Notes under the pieces: generated by a model
The model's input: the letters and a program-made list of their open reading frames with translations, nothing else
What the model was told of the DNA's origin: nothing
Database searches by the model: none
Assembly: GCA_947260005.1 (NCBI GenBank)
Contig: CAMYOL010000007.1
Span: 111,529 to 175,528 of the forward strand
Source: an uncultured Ectothiorhodospiraceae bacterium
Lineage (GTDB): Bacteria; Pseudomonadota; Gammaproteobacteria; UBA6429; Thiohalophilaceae
Direction of reading: 5' to 3'
Length of the DNA stretch: 64,000 bases
Program-made: the position numbers and the translations under genes
Shown: positions 40,485 through 50,708 of the stretch, piece by piece
Layout of the letters: each line of letters starts with the position of its first letter
Numbering within the stretch: position 1 is the first letter of the stretch

Positions 40485-41228
40485 TTAGTGAACGTCTTTC
40501 CAGTATTCTTTTTTGAGTAGATAGGCAAACAAGAAGAATACTATTAAGAAAAACATAACAAATATGCCAACACTTTGGCGTTTAAGCTTAATGGGCTCAC
40601 CCATGTAAACCATAAAATTAACCAAATCGTTCATGGCACGTTTGAATTCAACATCACTCATGCTGCCCTTCTCTATATACTCGAACGTGGGTTTACCATG
40701 ATCATCCTTACTAACTAATTTTTTCAGCCCATCCATTTCCACAAGAACGTGCGGCATACCTACGCCAGGAAAAACCGTGTTGTTAACACCGAAGGGGCGA
40801 TTTTCATCCGCATAAAATGACGTCAGGTAGCTATATAACCAATCGGCACCACGGGCACGAGCAACAGCCGTCAAATCAGGAACCGGTGTTCCAAAATATT
40901 GTTTGGCATCTTTGGTTTTCATTGCCACGCTCATCAGATCACCAATTTTTTTAGCTTCACCAGACTCAAGTTTTTCAAAGTTAGCAATAAACATTAAGTT
41001 TTGTTCAACCTGATCGTCGCTCATGCTTAAGTCTTTCGCCATGCGGTTATAACGCATAAAACTTGCCGAGTGGCAGCTTAAACAATAGTTAACAAAAAGC
41101 TTAGCACCGGCACGAAGCGAATCTTTATTTTCAAGATTGATATCGGCCTTTTCCAAGTGTACACCCGACGCGGCATGCGCAAAGATTGGTAGACACAACA
41201 ATAAACAAGTCATTAATTTCTTCTTCAT
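40485..41228 (-). CDS. petC: Cytochrome c1 of the bc1 complex
   Basis: Periplasmic haem subunit passing electrons from the Rieske protein to cytochrome c. Signal peptide about 1-20; haem-binding CLSCH at 49-53; likely Met ligand in the FPGVGMPHVL region; one C-terminal membrane anchor. Length 247. It overlaps petB by 4 bases (ATGA). Confidence 0.96.
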   Translation of the reverse strand: MKKKLMTCLLLCLPIFAHAASGVHLEKADINLENKDSLRAGAKLFVNYCLSCHSASFMRYNRMAKDLSMSDDQVEQNLMFIANFEKLESGEAKKIGDLMSVAMKTKDAKQYFGTPVPDLTAVARARGADWLYSYLTSFYADENRPFGVNNTVFPGVGMPHVLVEMDGLKKLVSKDDHGKPTFEYIEKGSMSDVEFKRAMNDLVNFMVYMGEPIKLKRQSVGIFVMFFLIVFFLFAYLLKKEYWKDVH

Positions 41229-42658
41229 TTTGTCACCCTTTCTGGAACAGCTTTAACAACAGCCGGTTTAACATAAGCTGGAAGTATCAGGAAGTATGCC
41301 GTATACACCAGCGTTATAACGGTTATTAGTGCTGTAATTCTGTTATCTACTTCACCACCCCACCAATACGCAATAATTCCTAACGTAACGAAAGAATAAA
41401 GTGCCACTAGAGGTGCTCTAAACATACTTGGCGTTATTTCAGCACGACTGTAATAAGGCATGTACAGGAAGTATCCGAAATAGATGATGGTTGCACACTG
41501 CGCAATCATGGTCTTAATCGGGCTTGCGGATACAACACCAAAATAACCTAGCAAAACAAAACTAATGACAAAACCCGCCAGGGCCAATTTGGTACGCATG
41601 TCTTTGTAACGAATAGATTTAACCGGTGACTTGTCCATCCAGGGCAGGAAGAACAACACCACAATCGCCGCCCCCATGACAATAACGCCAGGGAACTGCG
41701 AGGCGAACATGGGTGGAACCGCACGCAACATGGCATAAAACGGTGTGTAATACCAAACCGGGGCAATATGATCCGGCGTTTTCAATGGATTGGCCGGTTC
41801 GAAGTTCGGCACTTCAATAAAGTAACCAAACATAGTCGGCGCAAAGAACACCACGGCAAAGAAGCCCATCAGGAACACCACCACACCCATGATATCTTTC
41901 ACGGTGTAGTAAGGGTGGAACGGAATACCATCAAGCGGAATACCATCCGGGCCCTTGTTCTTCTTGATTTCAACACCATCCGGGTTACCAGAACCTACCT
42001 CATGTAAGGCAATGATATGTGCAGCAATTAACATAATCAGTACCAGTGGCACCGCAATTACGTGGAAGGCAAAGAATCGGTTCAAGGTGGCATCAGAGAT
42101 AACAAAGTCACCACGAATCCATTCAGATAAAGGCTCACCAATACCAAACGGTACGGCCGCAAACAGATTCACAATAACCTGTGCACCCCAATACGACATC
42201 TGTCCCCATGGCAATAAGTAGCCAAAGAAACCTTCGGCCATCAGGGCGAGGTAGATAAATACACCGAAGATCCAGATGAGTTCACGTGGTTTGCGATAAG
42301 AACCATACATCAAACCGCGGAACATATGCAGATACACGACAATAAAGAACGCAGAAGCACCGGTCGAATGCATATAACGAATGAACCAGCCCCATTCCAC
42401 ATCACGCATGATGTATTCAACGGAGGCAAAGGCAACCGGTATACCATCGGCATTAAGCGAAGCATCGGGTTTGTAGTGAATGGTCAAGAAAATACCACTG
42501 ACAATCTGGATAACCAGTACCAACAGAGCTAATGAACCAAAGTAGTACCAGAAGTTAAAGTTTTTAGGGGCATAGTATTCCGCTAAATGCTCGTTCCATA
42601 ATTTGGTCAGTGGAAAACGATCATCTACCCAGCCTAAGAAAGCCATCATCATATTCAT
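41225..42658 (-). CDS. petB: Cytochrome b of the bc1 complex
   Basis: Core membrane subunit with two b haems and both quinone sites. Visible are the haem-binding histidine regions (RYMHSTGASAFF, YLHMFRGLMYGSYR, FFAFHVIAVPLVLIMLIAAHIIALHEVG) and the quinol-oxidation motif, here as PVWYYTPFYAMLRAV near the second half. The 477 residues are longer than most proteobacterial forms; the extra C-terminal 70 or so residues carry additional hydrophobic segments. The start overlaps the petA stop by one base. Confidence 0.95.
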   Translation of the reverse strand: MNMMMAFLGWVDDRFPLTKLWNEHLAEYYAPKNFNFWYYFGSLALLVLVIQIVSGIFLTIHYKPDASLNADGIPVAFASVEYIMRDVEWGWFIRYMHSTGASAFFIVVYLHMFRGLMYGSYRKPRELIWIFGVFIYLALMAEGFFGYLLPWGQMSYWGAQVIVNLFAAVPFGIGEPLSEWIRGDFVISDATLNRFFAFHVIAVPLVLIMLIAAHIIALHEVGSGNPDGVEIKKNKGPDGIPLDGIPFHPYYTVKDIMGVVVFLMGFFAVVFFAPTMFGYFIEVPNFEPANPLKTPDHIAPVWYYTPFYAMLRAVPPMFASQFPGVIVMGAAIVVLFFLPWMDKSPVKSIRYKDMRTKLALAGFVISFVLLGYFGVVSASPIKTMIAQCATIIYFGYFLYMPYYSRAEITPSMFRAPLVALYSFVTLGIIAYWWGGEVDNRITALITVITLVYTAYFLILPAYVKPAVVKAVPERVTK

Positions 42659-43260
42659 TACGCTGTCGCCTCCGAATCGTCACCCACCAAAATCGTGGTG
42701 TCACTTAAAAACTTAAATTTAGGAATCACAAGATTCGTAGGAGCTGGCGCACCCTTATAAACACGTCCAGCTAAATCGAAAGTCGAGCCGTGACATGGGC
42801 AGTAAAAACCACCCACCCAACCGTCTTCAAAACCGGCGGGAGCAAGATCAGGGAAGTGTTTTGGTGAACAACCCAGGTGCGTACAAATACCGACCATCAC
42901 AAGGACATTCTTATGGTCTTCACGCGAGCGGTGCTCGTTTATTGCATAGTCAGGCTGTATAGAACCTGCGGAAGTAACATCGGTCAGTTTAGCTTCGAGC
43001 GATGAGAGATCGGAAAGATTCTTATCGGTACGCTTCAAGATCCAGACTGGCTTCTTGCGCCATTCAACGATGAGTAATTCACCTGGTTGTAGCTTGCTAA
43101 TATCTACTTCAACCGGGGCACCCGCTGCCTGGGCTCGCTCGCTGGGCAACATGGATTTAACAAAGGGTACGGCTATCCCGGCTGCACCGACAGCGCCAGT
43201 TGCTGCTGTCAGAGCAATTAAAAACCGGCGTTTATCTTTATCTACTGCGTCTTCGCTCAT
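42658..43260 (-). CDS. petA: Rieske iron-sulfur protein of the bc1 complex
   Basis: Carries the 2Fe-2S cluster that takes electrons from quinol. Cluster ligands are in CTHLGC (C126, H128, with C131 for the disulfide) and CPCHGS (C154, H157, with C156). The N terminus KRRFLIALTAATGAVGAAGIAV is a Tat-like membrane anchor. First gene of petA-petB-petC; unlike many gammaproteobacteria, no rplM-rpsI pair precedes it. Confidence 0.96.
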   Translation of the reverse strand: MSEDAVDKDKRRFLIALTAATGAVGAAGIAVPFVKSMLPSERAQAAGAPVEVDISKLQPGELLIVEWRKKPVWILKRTDKNLSDLSSLEAKLTDVTSAGSIQPDYAINEHRSREDHKNVLVMVGICTHLGCSPKHFPDLAPAGFEDGWVGGFYCPCHGSTFDLAGRVYKGAPAPTNLVIPKFKFLSDTTILVGDDSEATA

Positions 43261-43432
43261 GCAATTTCTCTCCGCATAATTTGGATCACTGAACTATATC
43301 GACTCAATTTATTAAAACTTGTTGAGAATGTCAGAATATTAGTAAATAGTCCGACAAAATCGGTGGCATAGTTTGCCGTAATGACCCTACTCGGTCAAGA
43401 AGAACATGGAAATAATAATGAATATCAAAGGG

Positions 43433-44188
43433 TTACGCTGGGTTATCTATATCAACAAAAGTATTTTTTATGGCAAAATGATCGGCCAGATGCTCGCCGA
43501 GTGCCATCGCACCGTAGCGCTCCGTGGCGTGATGTCCTGCCGCAATGAAGTGCATTCCGTTCTCACGAGCAACGTGAGTCGTCTGTTCTGAAATCTCACC
43601 ACTTATATAAGCATCAACGCCCAGTTCCACCGCTGTCTCAATATAAGATTGCGCACCGCCCGTGCACCAGGCAACCTTTTGGATCGATTTTACTTCGCCG
43701 GGAATATGAGTGGGTGGCCGCGATAATTGTTGTTCGATTGTTTGCAGAAATTCTGCTGCCGGTGTGGCTTTAGAGAGTGTCCCATACAAACCAATGGCAG
43801 GCTGCTCAAGGCCAAACTGCCCTTCAATGTTCAATCCAAGTCGCTGAGCCAGTTGTGCATTATTGCCTAACACCGGGTGGGCATCTAACGGGAGATGATA
43901 AGCCAGCAAGCTGATCTCCGACTGCAACAAGGCTTGAATACGCTGGCGTTTGATACCGACGATTCGGGCATCCTCTCCCCGCCAGAAATAACCATGGTGA
44001 ACCAGAATGGCATCCGCTTGTTGCGCAACCGCCGCATCGATCAATGCCTGACACGCGGTCACCCCACTGACGATATGTTCTATTTGAGCCTTACCCTCAA
44101 CCTGTAATCCATTCGGACAATAATCGTGAAAACGATCCACCTCGAGTAAATCATCGCAGTATCGGCTTAATTCAGTTAATTTTACCAT
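43433..44188 (-). CDS. NIF3-family dinuclear metal protein (YbgI-like)
   Basis: Member of the conserved NIF3/YbgI family of hexameric metal-binding proteins of uncertain function. Metal-site pieces are ILVHHGYFW near residue 65, YHLPLDAHPVLGN near 100, and the late FIAAGHHATERYG. Length 251 matches YbgI. It lies divergent from the DegS/AlgW-type protease with 55 bases between. Confidence 0.92.
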   Translation of the reverse strand: MVKLTELSRYCDDLLEVDRFHDYCPNGLQVEGKAQIEHIVSGVTACQALIDAAVAQQADAILVHHGYFWRGEDARIVGIKRQRIQALLQSEISLLAYHLPLDAHPVLGNNAQLAQRLGLNIEGQFGLEQPAIGLYGTLSKATPAAEFLQTIEQQLSRPPTHIPGEVKSIQKVAWCTGGAQSYIETAVELGVDAYISGEISEQTTHVARENGMHFIAAGHHATERYGAMALGEHLADHFAIKNTFVDIDNPA

Positions 44189-44243
44189 GCACCCACCCTC
44201 TCCTTCGGGTATCCTGTAGTTCGTATTCTAACCAACTATCACT

Positions 44244-45404
44244 ATGCGCTTCAGTAAAAACATCGCTTTTCTGTTTCAATTCACCACCATTGGTCTTGCT
44301 CTGGCTTTCGTGATTGTCTATCTATATCCAAACCTGCTTGGACAATCCAATGCGCCGATTCAATTGCAACAAAATACCACGGATCATCCCCGTAATGACT
44401 TAAACAACACCATGGGCGTTGTCTCTTACGCCAGTGCGGTACAAAAGTCGGCTCCCACCGTTGTGAATATTTACGCAACACAAATGGTTGAAGAGCGCCA
44501 ACCGGCGCTACTCGAAGATCCCTTCTTTAAACATTTTTTTGGGGGTCCTGAAGGCCAACAACCACAGCGCAGTGAAGCTAGTCTGGGTTCCGGTGTTATT
44601 ATGGACAAACAAGGTTATATCCTGACAAACAACCATGTTATCAAGGATGCCTCAGAGATCGCCGTTGTCCTTTATGATGGGCGTAGCGCCAGCGCTAAGA
44701 TTGTGGGTGCCGATCCTGAATCTGATCTTGCGATCATAAAAATAGATTTACCTGATCTACCCGTTGCCACCCTGGGGCAATCTGAAAAGTTACTCGTCGG
44801 TGACGTGGTCTTAGCCATCGGCAATCCTTTTGGGGTCGGCCAAACCGTTACCTCGGGTATCGTCAGCGGCCTGGCACGTAGCGGGCTTGGTTTTAATACC
44901 TTTGAAAATTATATCCAGACCGATGCCGCCATTAACCCCGGTAACTCGGGCGGCGCACTGATCAATGCCTATGGCGAACTGGTTGGAATCAATACCGCTA
45001 TTTTTAGCAAAAGCGGCGGCTCACAGGGCATTGGTTTTGCAGTCCCAATCAAACTGGCGAAGAGTGTATTAACCGAGCTGGTTGAACATGGTCGGGTAAT
45101 TCGTGGCTGGTTAGGCATTAAAATTCAAAATCTTAATCCTGAACTCGCCAACGCACTAAAACTTGAATCGACAGAAGGCGTCGTCATTAGCAACATCGTG
45201 CTCAATGGCCCTGCGGATAAAGCTAAACTGGACCGCGGTGATGTGATCACTCACGTAAATGGAAATAAGGTGCGTGATTTTCGCGAAACCTTAAATCACA
45301 TCAGCAAACATAAGCCCGGTGAACAAATCGAACTCTCCATTGTGCGCAATGGGGAAAAAATGAAAACAAAAGCAACTGTGGCAGAACGCCCAAGCACTAA
45401 CTAA
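44244..45404 (+). CDS. algW: Membrane-anchored serine protease, DegS/AlgW type
   Basis: Trypsin-like periplasmic protease of the HtrA family. One N-terminal membrane anchor (about 7-33), catalytic triad H131 (NNHVIKD), D161 (ESDLAII) and S235 (NPGNSGGAL), and a single C-terminal PDZ domain (about 280-380). One PDZ domain plus an anchor fits DegS/AlgW, which cleaves the anti-sigma factor RseA/MucA in the envelope stress response. The position next to hisC, hisD, hisG and murA is that of algW in Pseudomonas. The family name is certain; the substrate is inferred. Confidence 0.9.
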   Translation: MRFSKNIAFLFQFTTIGLALAFVIVYLYPNLLGQSNAPIQLQQNTTDHPRNDLNNTMGVVSYASAVQKSAPTVVNIYATQMVEERQPALLEDPFFKHFFGGPEGQQPQRSEASLGSGVIMDKQGYILTNNHVIKDASEIAVVLYDGRSASAKIVGADPESDLAIIKIDLPDLPVATLGQSEKLLVGDVVLAIGNPFGVGQTVTSGIVSGLARSGLGFNTFENYIQTDAAINPGNSGGALINAYGELVGINTAIFSKSGGSQGIGFAVPIKLAKSVLTELVEHGRVIRGWLGIKIQNLNPELANALKLESTEGVVISNIVLNGPADKAKLDRGDVITHVNGNKVRDFRETLNHISKHKPGEQIELSIVRNGEKMKTKATVAERPSTN

Positions 45405-45420
45405 ATTCACCTTGCTGTTA

Positions 45421-45794
45421 TTTGTCATTCTGAGCGTTCCGGATAACCGCCTGATTTGTCATTCTGAGCGAAGCGAAGAATCTTTATCTTACCTTGAATT
45501 CGACTTTCTACGAACAAGATCCTTCGCTGCGCTCAGGATGACAGCCTGATTTGGCATTCTGACCGTTCCGGGTAATAGCCTGATTTTGGCATTCTGACCG
45601 TTCCGGGTAATAGCCTGATTTTGGCATTCTGACCGTTCCGGATAATAGCCTGATTTTGGCATTCTGACCGTTCCGAATAACAGCCTAATCTGTCATTCTG
45701 AGCGAAGCGAAGAATCTTTATCTTACGTTGACCCCGACTTTCGACGGACAAGATCCTTCGCTTTGCTCAGGATGACAGCCTAATCGCTCAGGGC
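45421..45794. repeat. 35-bp tandem repeat array between two REP-like hairpins
   Basis: Intergenic block between the protease and hisC. Four consecutive units, each 35 bases and starting TTGGCATTCTGACCGTTCCG, begin near 45551, 45586, 45621 and 45656, with one to few differences. On both sides lies a longer hairpin, TGTCATTCTGAGCGAAGCGAAGAATC paired with GATCCTTCGC...GCTCAGGATGACA (45457-45543 and 45691-45777). A diverged single unit precedes the first hairpin at 45421. No gene is seen here. Confidence 0.8.
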
Positions 45795-45825
45795 GACAAT
45801 ATGAATTGAACTTTAGAATTTAATT

Positions 45826-46905
45826 TTACAAACGAGTTAGCGTCGATTTGAAAACCGATAAAAACAACATATTCTCTTCAGCCTTACCAACCGTCACCCG
45901 CAAACAATTTTTTAAACTTGCATCGGCATGCGAAAGATTTTTAATTAAAATATTTTGTTCTTTTAATGATGCAAACACTTCATCCGCATCATGTTCAAAT
46001 AAACGTAATAAAATAAAATTCGCATCCGAAGGATAAACTTTCACGCCGTCAATCATTTTTAATTCTTTAGCTAATTTTTCTCGATCTTGTTTTATTTGTT
46101 CGGTTTGTTGATCCAGTACCGATTTATGCTCTAAAGCAAACTCCGTACTTAATTGCGTTAATATGTTTATATTATAGGGCAAACGGACTTTATCCATTTC
46201 ATCAAGCAGTGATTTACTGCCGGCCATATAACCGAGCCGTAAACCAGCCAGGCCCATTTTTGAAACAGTGCGCATCACAATCAGATTTTCATACTTCGAT
46301 AATTTATTCGCATAACTTTTATCGGCAAAGGCAAAATAGGCTTCATCAATGACAACAATGGCATCGGTGCTGGATAAGATCTTATCTACCGACGGCTCTG
46401 AAAATAAATTACCAGTCGGATTGTTTGGGTAGGCGATAAAAATCACCGCAGGTTGATGTTGATTTATCTTATCTAACATCAGTTCAAGATCTATTTCGAA
46501 CTGATCATGCTTATTACTCAGCGGCACCCCAACATAGGGCATATCCAGGAAGCTTGCGATCATTTTATACATCACAAAACTCGGTTCGACCGACATGACC
46601 ACACGATCTTTACCGCTCACTGCCATTAAAATGAGCTGGATTAATTCATCCGAACCATTACCGAGAATAATTTCTGAATCGCCGGGTAAATCTAAACGGG
46701 TTTGAATCTTAGCCTTGAGTTGTTTTGCGGAAGGATCCGGGTAACGATTTAAACTGGCATCGCCTAAAAGTTCTAACCATTTATTGATCAGATCCTGCGG
46801 CCAGCTATACGGATTTTCCATCGCATCTAACTTGATATAACCGGAGGCATCCGGCACATGATAGGCCGTTAAGGCCTTAATCTCAGGGCGAATCCAGTCT
46901 TTCAT
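45826..46905 (-). CDS. hisC: Histidinol-phosphate aminotransferase HisC
   Basis: PLP enzyme of histidine synthesis, converting imidazole acetol phosphate to histidinol phosphate. Motifs: LGNGSDELIQLI, IAYPNNPTGNLF, IDEAYFAF and the PLP-lysine region MRTVSKMGLAGLRLGY. Length 359. Six bases from hisD, in a hisG-hisD-hisC order. Confidence 0.96.
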   Translation of the reverse strand: MKDWIRPEIKALTAYHVPDASGYIKLDAMENPYSWPQDLINKWLELLGDASLNRYPDPSAKQLKAKIQTRLDLPGDSEIILGNGSDELIQLILMAVSGKDRVVMSVEPSFVMYKMIASFLDMPYVGVPLSNKHDQFEIDLELMLDKINQHQPAVIFIAYPNNPTGNLFSEPSVDKILSSTDAIVVIDEAYFAFADKSYANKLSKYENLIVMRTVSKMGLAGLRLGYMAGSKSLLDEMDKVRLPYNINILTQLSTEFALEHKSVLDQQTEQIKQDREKLAKELKMIDGVKVYPSDANFILLRLFEHDADEVFASLKEQNILIKNLSHADASLKNCLRVTVGKAEENMLFLSVFKSTLTRL

Positions 46906-46910
46906 TTTTG

Positions 46911-48230
46911 TTAGTCTTTAATGCGATATTCAGCGGATTGGGCATGTGCAGTCAGGCCTTCACCGCGAGCCAATACCGAGGCGGTTTTACCTAATTCCGA
47001 TGCACCCTCGGCCGAACACATAATTAAACTGGAGCGTTTTTGGAAATCATACACCCCTAACGGTGAGCTATAACGTGCCGTACGTGAGGTGGGTAATACA
47101 TGATTCGGTCCGGCACAGTAGTCACCCAACGCCTCGGCCGTATACCGACCCATAAAAATCGCACCGGCGTGTTTGACTTTTTTTGACCAGGCTAACGGGT
47201 CATCCATTGATAACTCTAAATGTTCTGGTGCAATGTAATTCACCACATCCATCGCCTCATCCAGATCTTTTACTTTTATAAACGCACCGCGTCCGCTTAA
47301 CGAGGCACGTATAATCTCAGCACGAGGCATTGTCTTCAGCAGTTTGTCGATGCTGTTTTCAACCCTGGTTATAAACTCACTGTCGGCTGAGATCAAGATC
47401 GACTGCGCATCTTCATCATGTTCCGCTTGAGAAAATAAATCCATCGCAATCCAGTCCGGATCGGTTTTACCATCGCAGACCACCGCAATCTCAGATGGCC
47501 CGGCGATCATATCGATGCCAACCTTACCAAACACCATTGATTTTGCAGTCGCCACAAAGATATTACCCGGCCCCACAATTTTATCGACACCGGGTATGCT
47601 CTCAGTGCCATAAGCCAGGGCGGCAACGGCTTGCGCACCACCAATGGTAAAGACAGTATCCACGCCGGCAATTTTAGCGGCGGCTAACACAAGATCGTTT
47701 TTTTGACCGTCCGGTGTCGGTACCACCATCACTACTTCTTCAACACCGGCCACCTTGGCGGGAATCGCATTCATTAATACTGATGAGGGATAAGCGGCCT
47801 TGCCGCCAGGGACATACAAACCCACGCGATCAAGTGGTGTCACCTGTTGACCGAGAACCGTTCCATCGGCTTCGGAATAGGACCAACTCTCGGTCTTTTG
47901 TTTGTCGTGATATTGTCTGACGCGATCCGCCGCTTTTTGTAAGGCGGCATATGTGTCTTTATCAATCTTATCAACCGAGGCATCCAGTTCAGCAGAACTG
48001 ATTTTAAGTTCGGCCATGTTGGCAACCGACATACGATCAAATTGATTGGTGAATTCAATAACGGCCTTATCACCGTCTTCGCGGACCCGAGCAATAATGT
48101 CACGTACCGTATTAAAAACCTTGTCATCAGACACACTGTCCCAGGCTAATAGCTGATCGAGCTCAGACCAGAAATCAGTTTCTACCGTAGAAAGTTGTTT
48201 TATATTTACATCAGACATTAAATTCAGCAC
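46911..48230 (-). CDS. hisD: Histidinol dehydrogenase HisD
   Basis: Zinc, NAD-dependent enzyme carrying out the last two oxidations to histidine. Motifs: [61 protein letters not shown] and [18 protein letters not shown]. Either GTG 48230 or ATG 48218 could be the start. Length 435-439. Confidence 0.96.
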   Translation of the reverse strand: MLNLMSDVNIKQLSTVETDFWSELDQLLAWDSVSDDKVFNTVRDIIARVREDGDKAVIEFTNQFDRMSVANMAELKISSAELDASVDKIDKDTYAALQKAADRVRQYHDKQKTESWSYSEADGTVLGQQVTPLDRVGLYVPGGKAAYPSSVLMNAIPAKVAGVEEVVMVVPTPDGQKNDLVLAAAKIAGVDTVFTIGGAQAVAALAYGTESIPGVDKIVGPGNIFVATAKSMVFGKVGIDMIAGPSEIAVVCDGKTDPDWIAMDLFSQAEHDEDAQSILISADSEFITRVENSIDKLLKTMPRAEIIRASLSGRGAFIKVKDLDEAMDVVNYIAPEHLELSMDDPLAWSKKVKHAGAIFMGRYTAEALGDYCAGPNHVLPTSRTARYSSPLGVYDFQKRSSLIMCSAEGASELGKTASVLARGEGLTAHAQSAEYRIKD

Positions 48231-48866
48231 TCATTTTATCGCAGCAGAAATGTTATCGATTAAACTTTGAATGCTCTGGTGTTTCATTTTCATTGACGCT
48301 TTATTAATAACCAGGCGTGAACTGATATCGGCAATGTGTTCCAACGGTTCGAGCCCATTGGCCTTTAAGGTGTTACCGGTATCCACCACATCGACTATAT
48401 AGTCAGCCAGATTAACCAGCGGGGCCAGTTCCATTGAGCCATACAACTTAATAAATTCGACCTGTTCGCCTTTTTGCGAATAATATTTACGCGCGCTATT
48501 AATATATTTGGTCGCAATTTTAAGCCTGCCCGCTGGACGAGCCTGGCCTTTGATTCCAGCCACCATTAATTTACATTTTGCAATCTTGAGATCAACCGGT
48601 TCGTACAGACCTTCACCACCGTGCTCCATTAAGACATCTTTACCCGCCACACCGATATCCGCTGCACCATATTGCACGTAGGTCGGCACATCGGTCGCAC
48701 GAATGATGACGAGCTTGACGTTATCCTGATTGGTATCAAGAATGAGCTTACGACTCGTTTCAGGATCATCAATCGGTTCGATACCAGCCTGTTTTAATAA
48801 CGGCACGGTTTCTTTAAAGATTCGCCCCTTTGAAAGTGCGATGGTTAATTTGTCTGTTTTGCTCAT
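48231..48866 (-). CDS. hisG: ATP phosphoribosyltransferase HisG, short form
   Basis: First enzyme of histidine synthesis, feedback-regulated by histidine. Motifs: [30 protein letters not shown], and [17 protein letters not shown]. At 211 residues it lacks the C-terminal regulatory domain of the long form, so by family knowledge it needs HisZ as partner. No hisZ lies in this window. Confidence 0.95.
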   Translation of the reverse strand: MSKTDKLTIALSKGRIFKETVPLLKQAGIEPIDDPETSRKLILDTNQDNVKLVIIRATDVPTYVQYGAADIGVAGKDVLMEHGGEGLYEPVDLKIAKCKLMVAGIKGQARPAGRLKIATKYINSARKYYSQKGEQVEFIKLYGSMELAPLVNLADYIVDVVDTGNTLKANGLEPLEHIADISSRLVINKASMKMKHQSIQSLIDNISAAIK

Positions 48867-48875
48867 TTAAAAACC

Positions 48876-50147
<1,272 letters not shown>

Positions 50148-50170
50148 TTAAAATGTGATGAGTAACGAGA

Positions 50171-50425
50171 TTAAGAGACTCTTAACTTACTGGCCTTTTC
50201 CCACTCTTCTGGAGTAAAGGTTTTGATGGTCAAAGCATGCAGTTCACCACTGGTAATTCGGTCATTGACCGTGGCATAAACCAGCTGCTGTTTCTTGACC
50301 AGCGATAAACCGGCAAAGACTTCACCGATGACAGTGGCATCAAAATGGCTACCATCACCGGTTACGGTAATCTCACAATCGGGTAATCCGGCAGCAATGA
50401 GCTGTTTGACTTGATCGGGTTCCAT
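50171..50425 (-). CDS. BolA-family protein (IbaG-like)
   Basis: Small BolA-fold protein that partners monothiol glutaredoxin in iron-sulfur handling. The 84 residues include GDGSHFDATVIGEVFAG, KKQQLVYATVNDRI and the conserved HALTIKTFTPEEW with the cluster-ligand histidine. Location just upstream of murA is that of ibaG/yrbA in E. coli. Thirty-five bases from murA. Confidence 0.92.
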   Translation of the reverse strand: MEPDQVKQLIAAGLPDCEITVTGDGSHFDATVIGEVFAGLSLVKKQQLVYATVNDRITSGELHALTIKTFTPEEWEKASKLRVS

Positions 50426-50708
50426 AGGGCTTCCTAACTATATATAAGGTTGATGTTAAAAGAGGGCTATTTTAACGAATGCCGCTGGCAAAGCCACAGT
50501 TTATGACCCATTTTTGGCGATTTTTTAGATTTGGTTAGATTTACAGTCAGAGTAAAAACTCTCTGTTTGGCTTTCAGGCTTCGTTTTAAGAGGTGCTAAT
50601 GCCCTCCACCTAGAACCTAAATCGCTTGTTTAATCTGTCCCAAACTGATGGCCCTAAACTCCGAATTTACGAGCAACTAAAGTGAGATCAAACTACCCCA
50701 TTTTTCAT

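Noticed and set aside
45551..45690. CRISPR array
   Set aside because: The 35-bp units are directly joined without unique spacers, and no cas genes are nearby.
45533..45751. A 72-codon open frame on the - strand within the tandem repeats
   Set aside because: It is made of the 35-bp repeats read across changing frames, with repeated CQN/RNGQN-like words; no ribosome site and no family.
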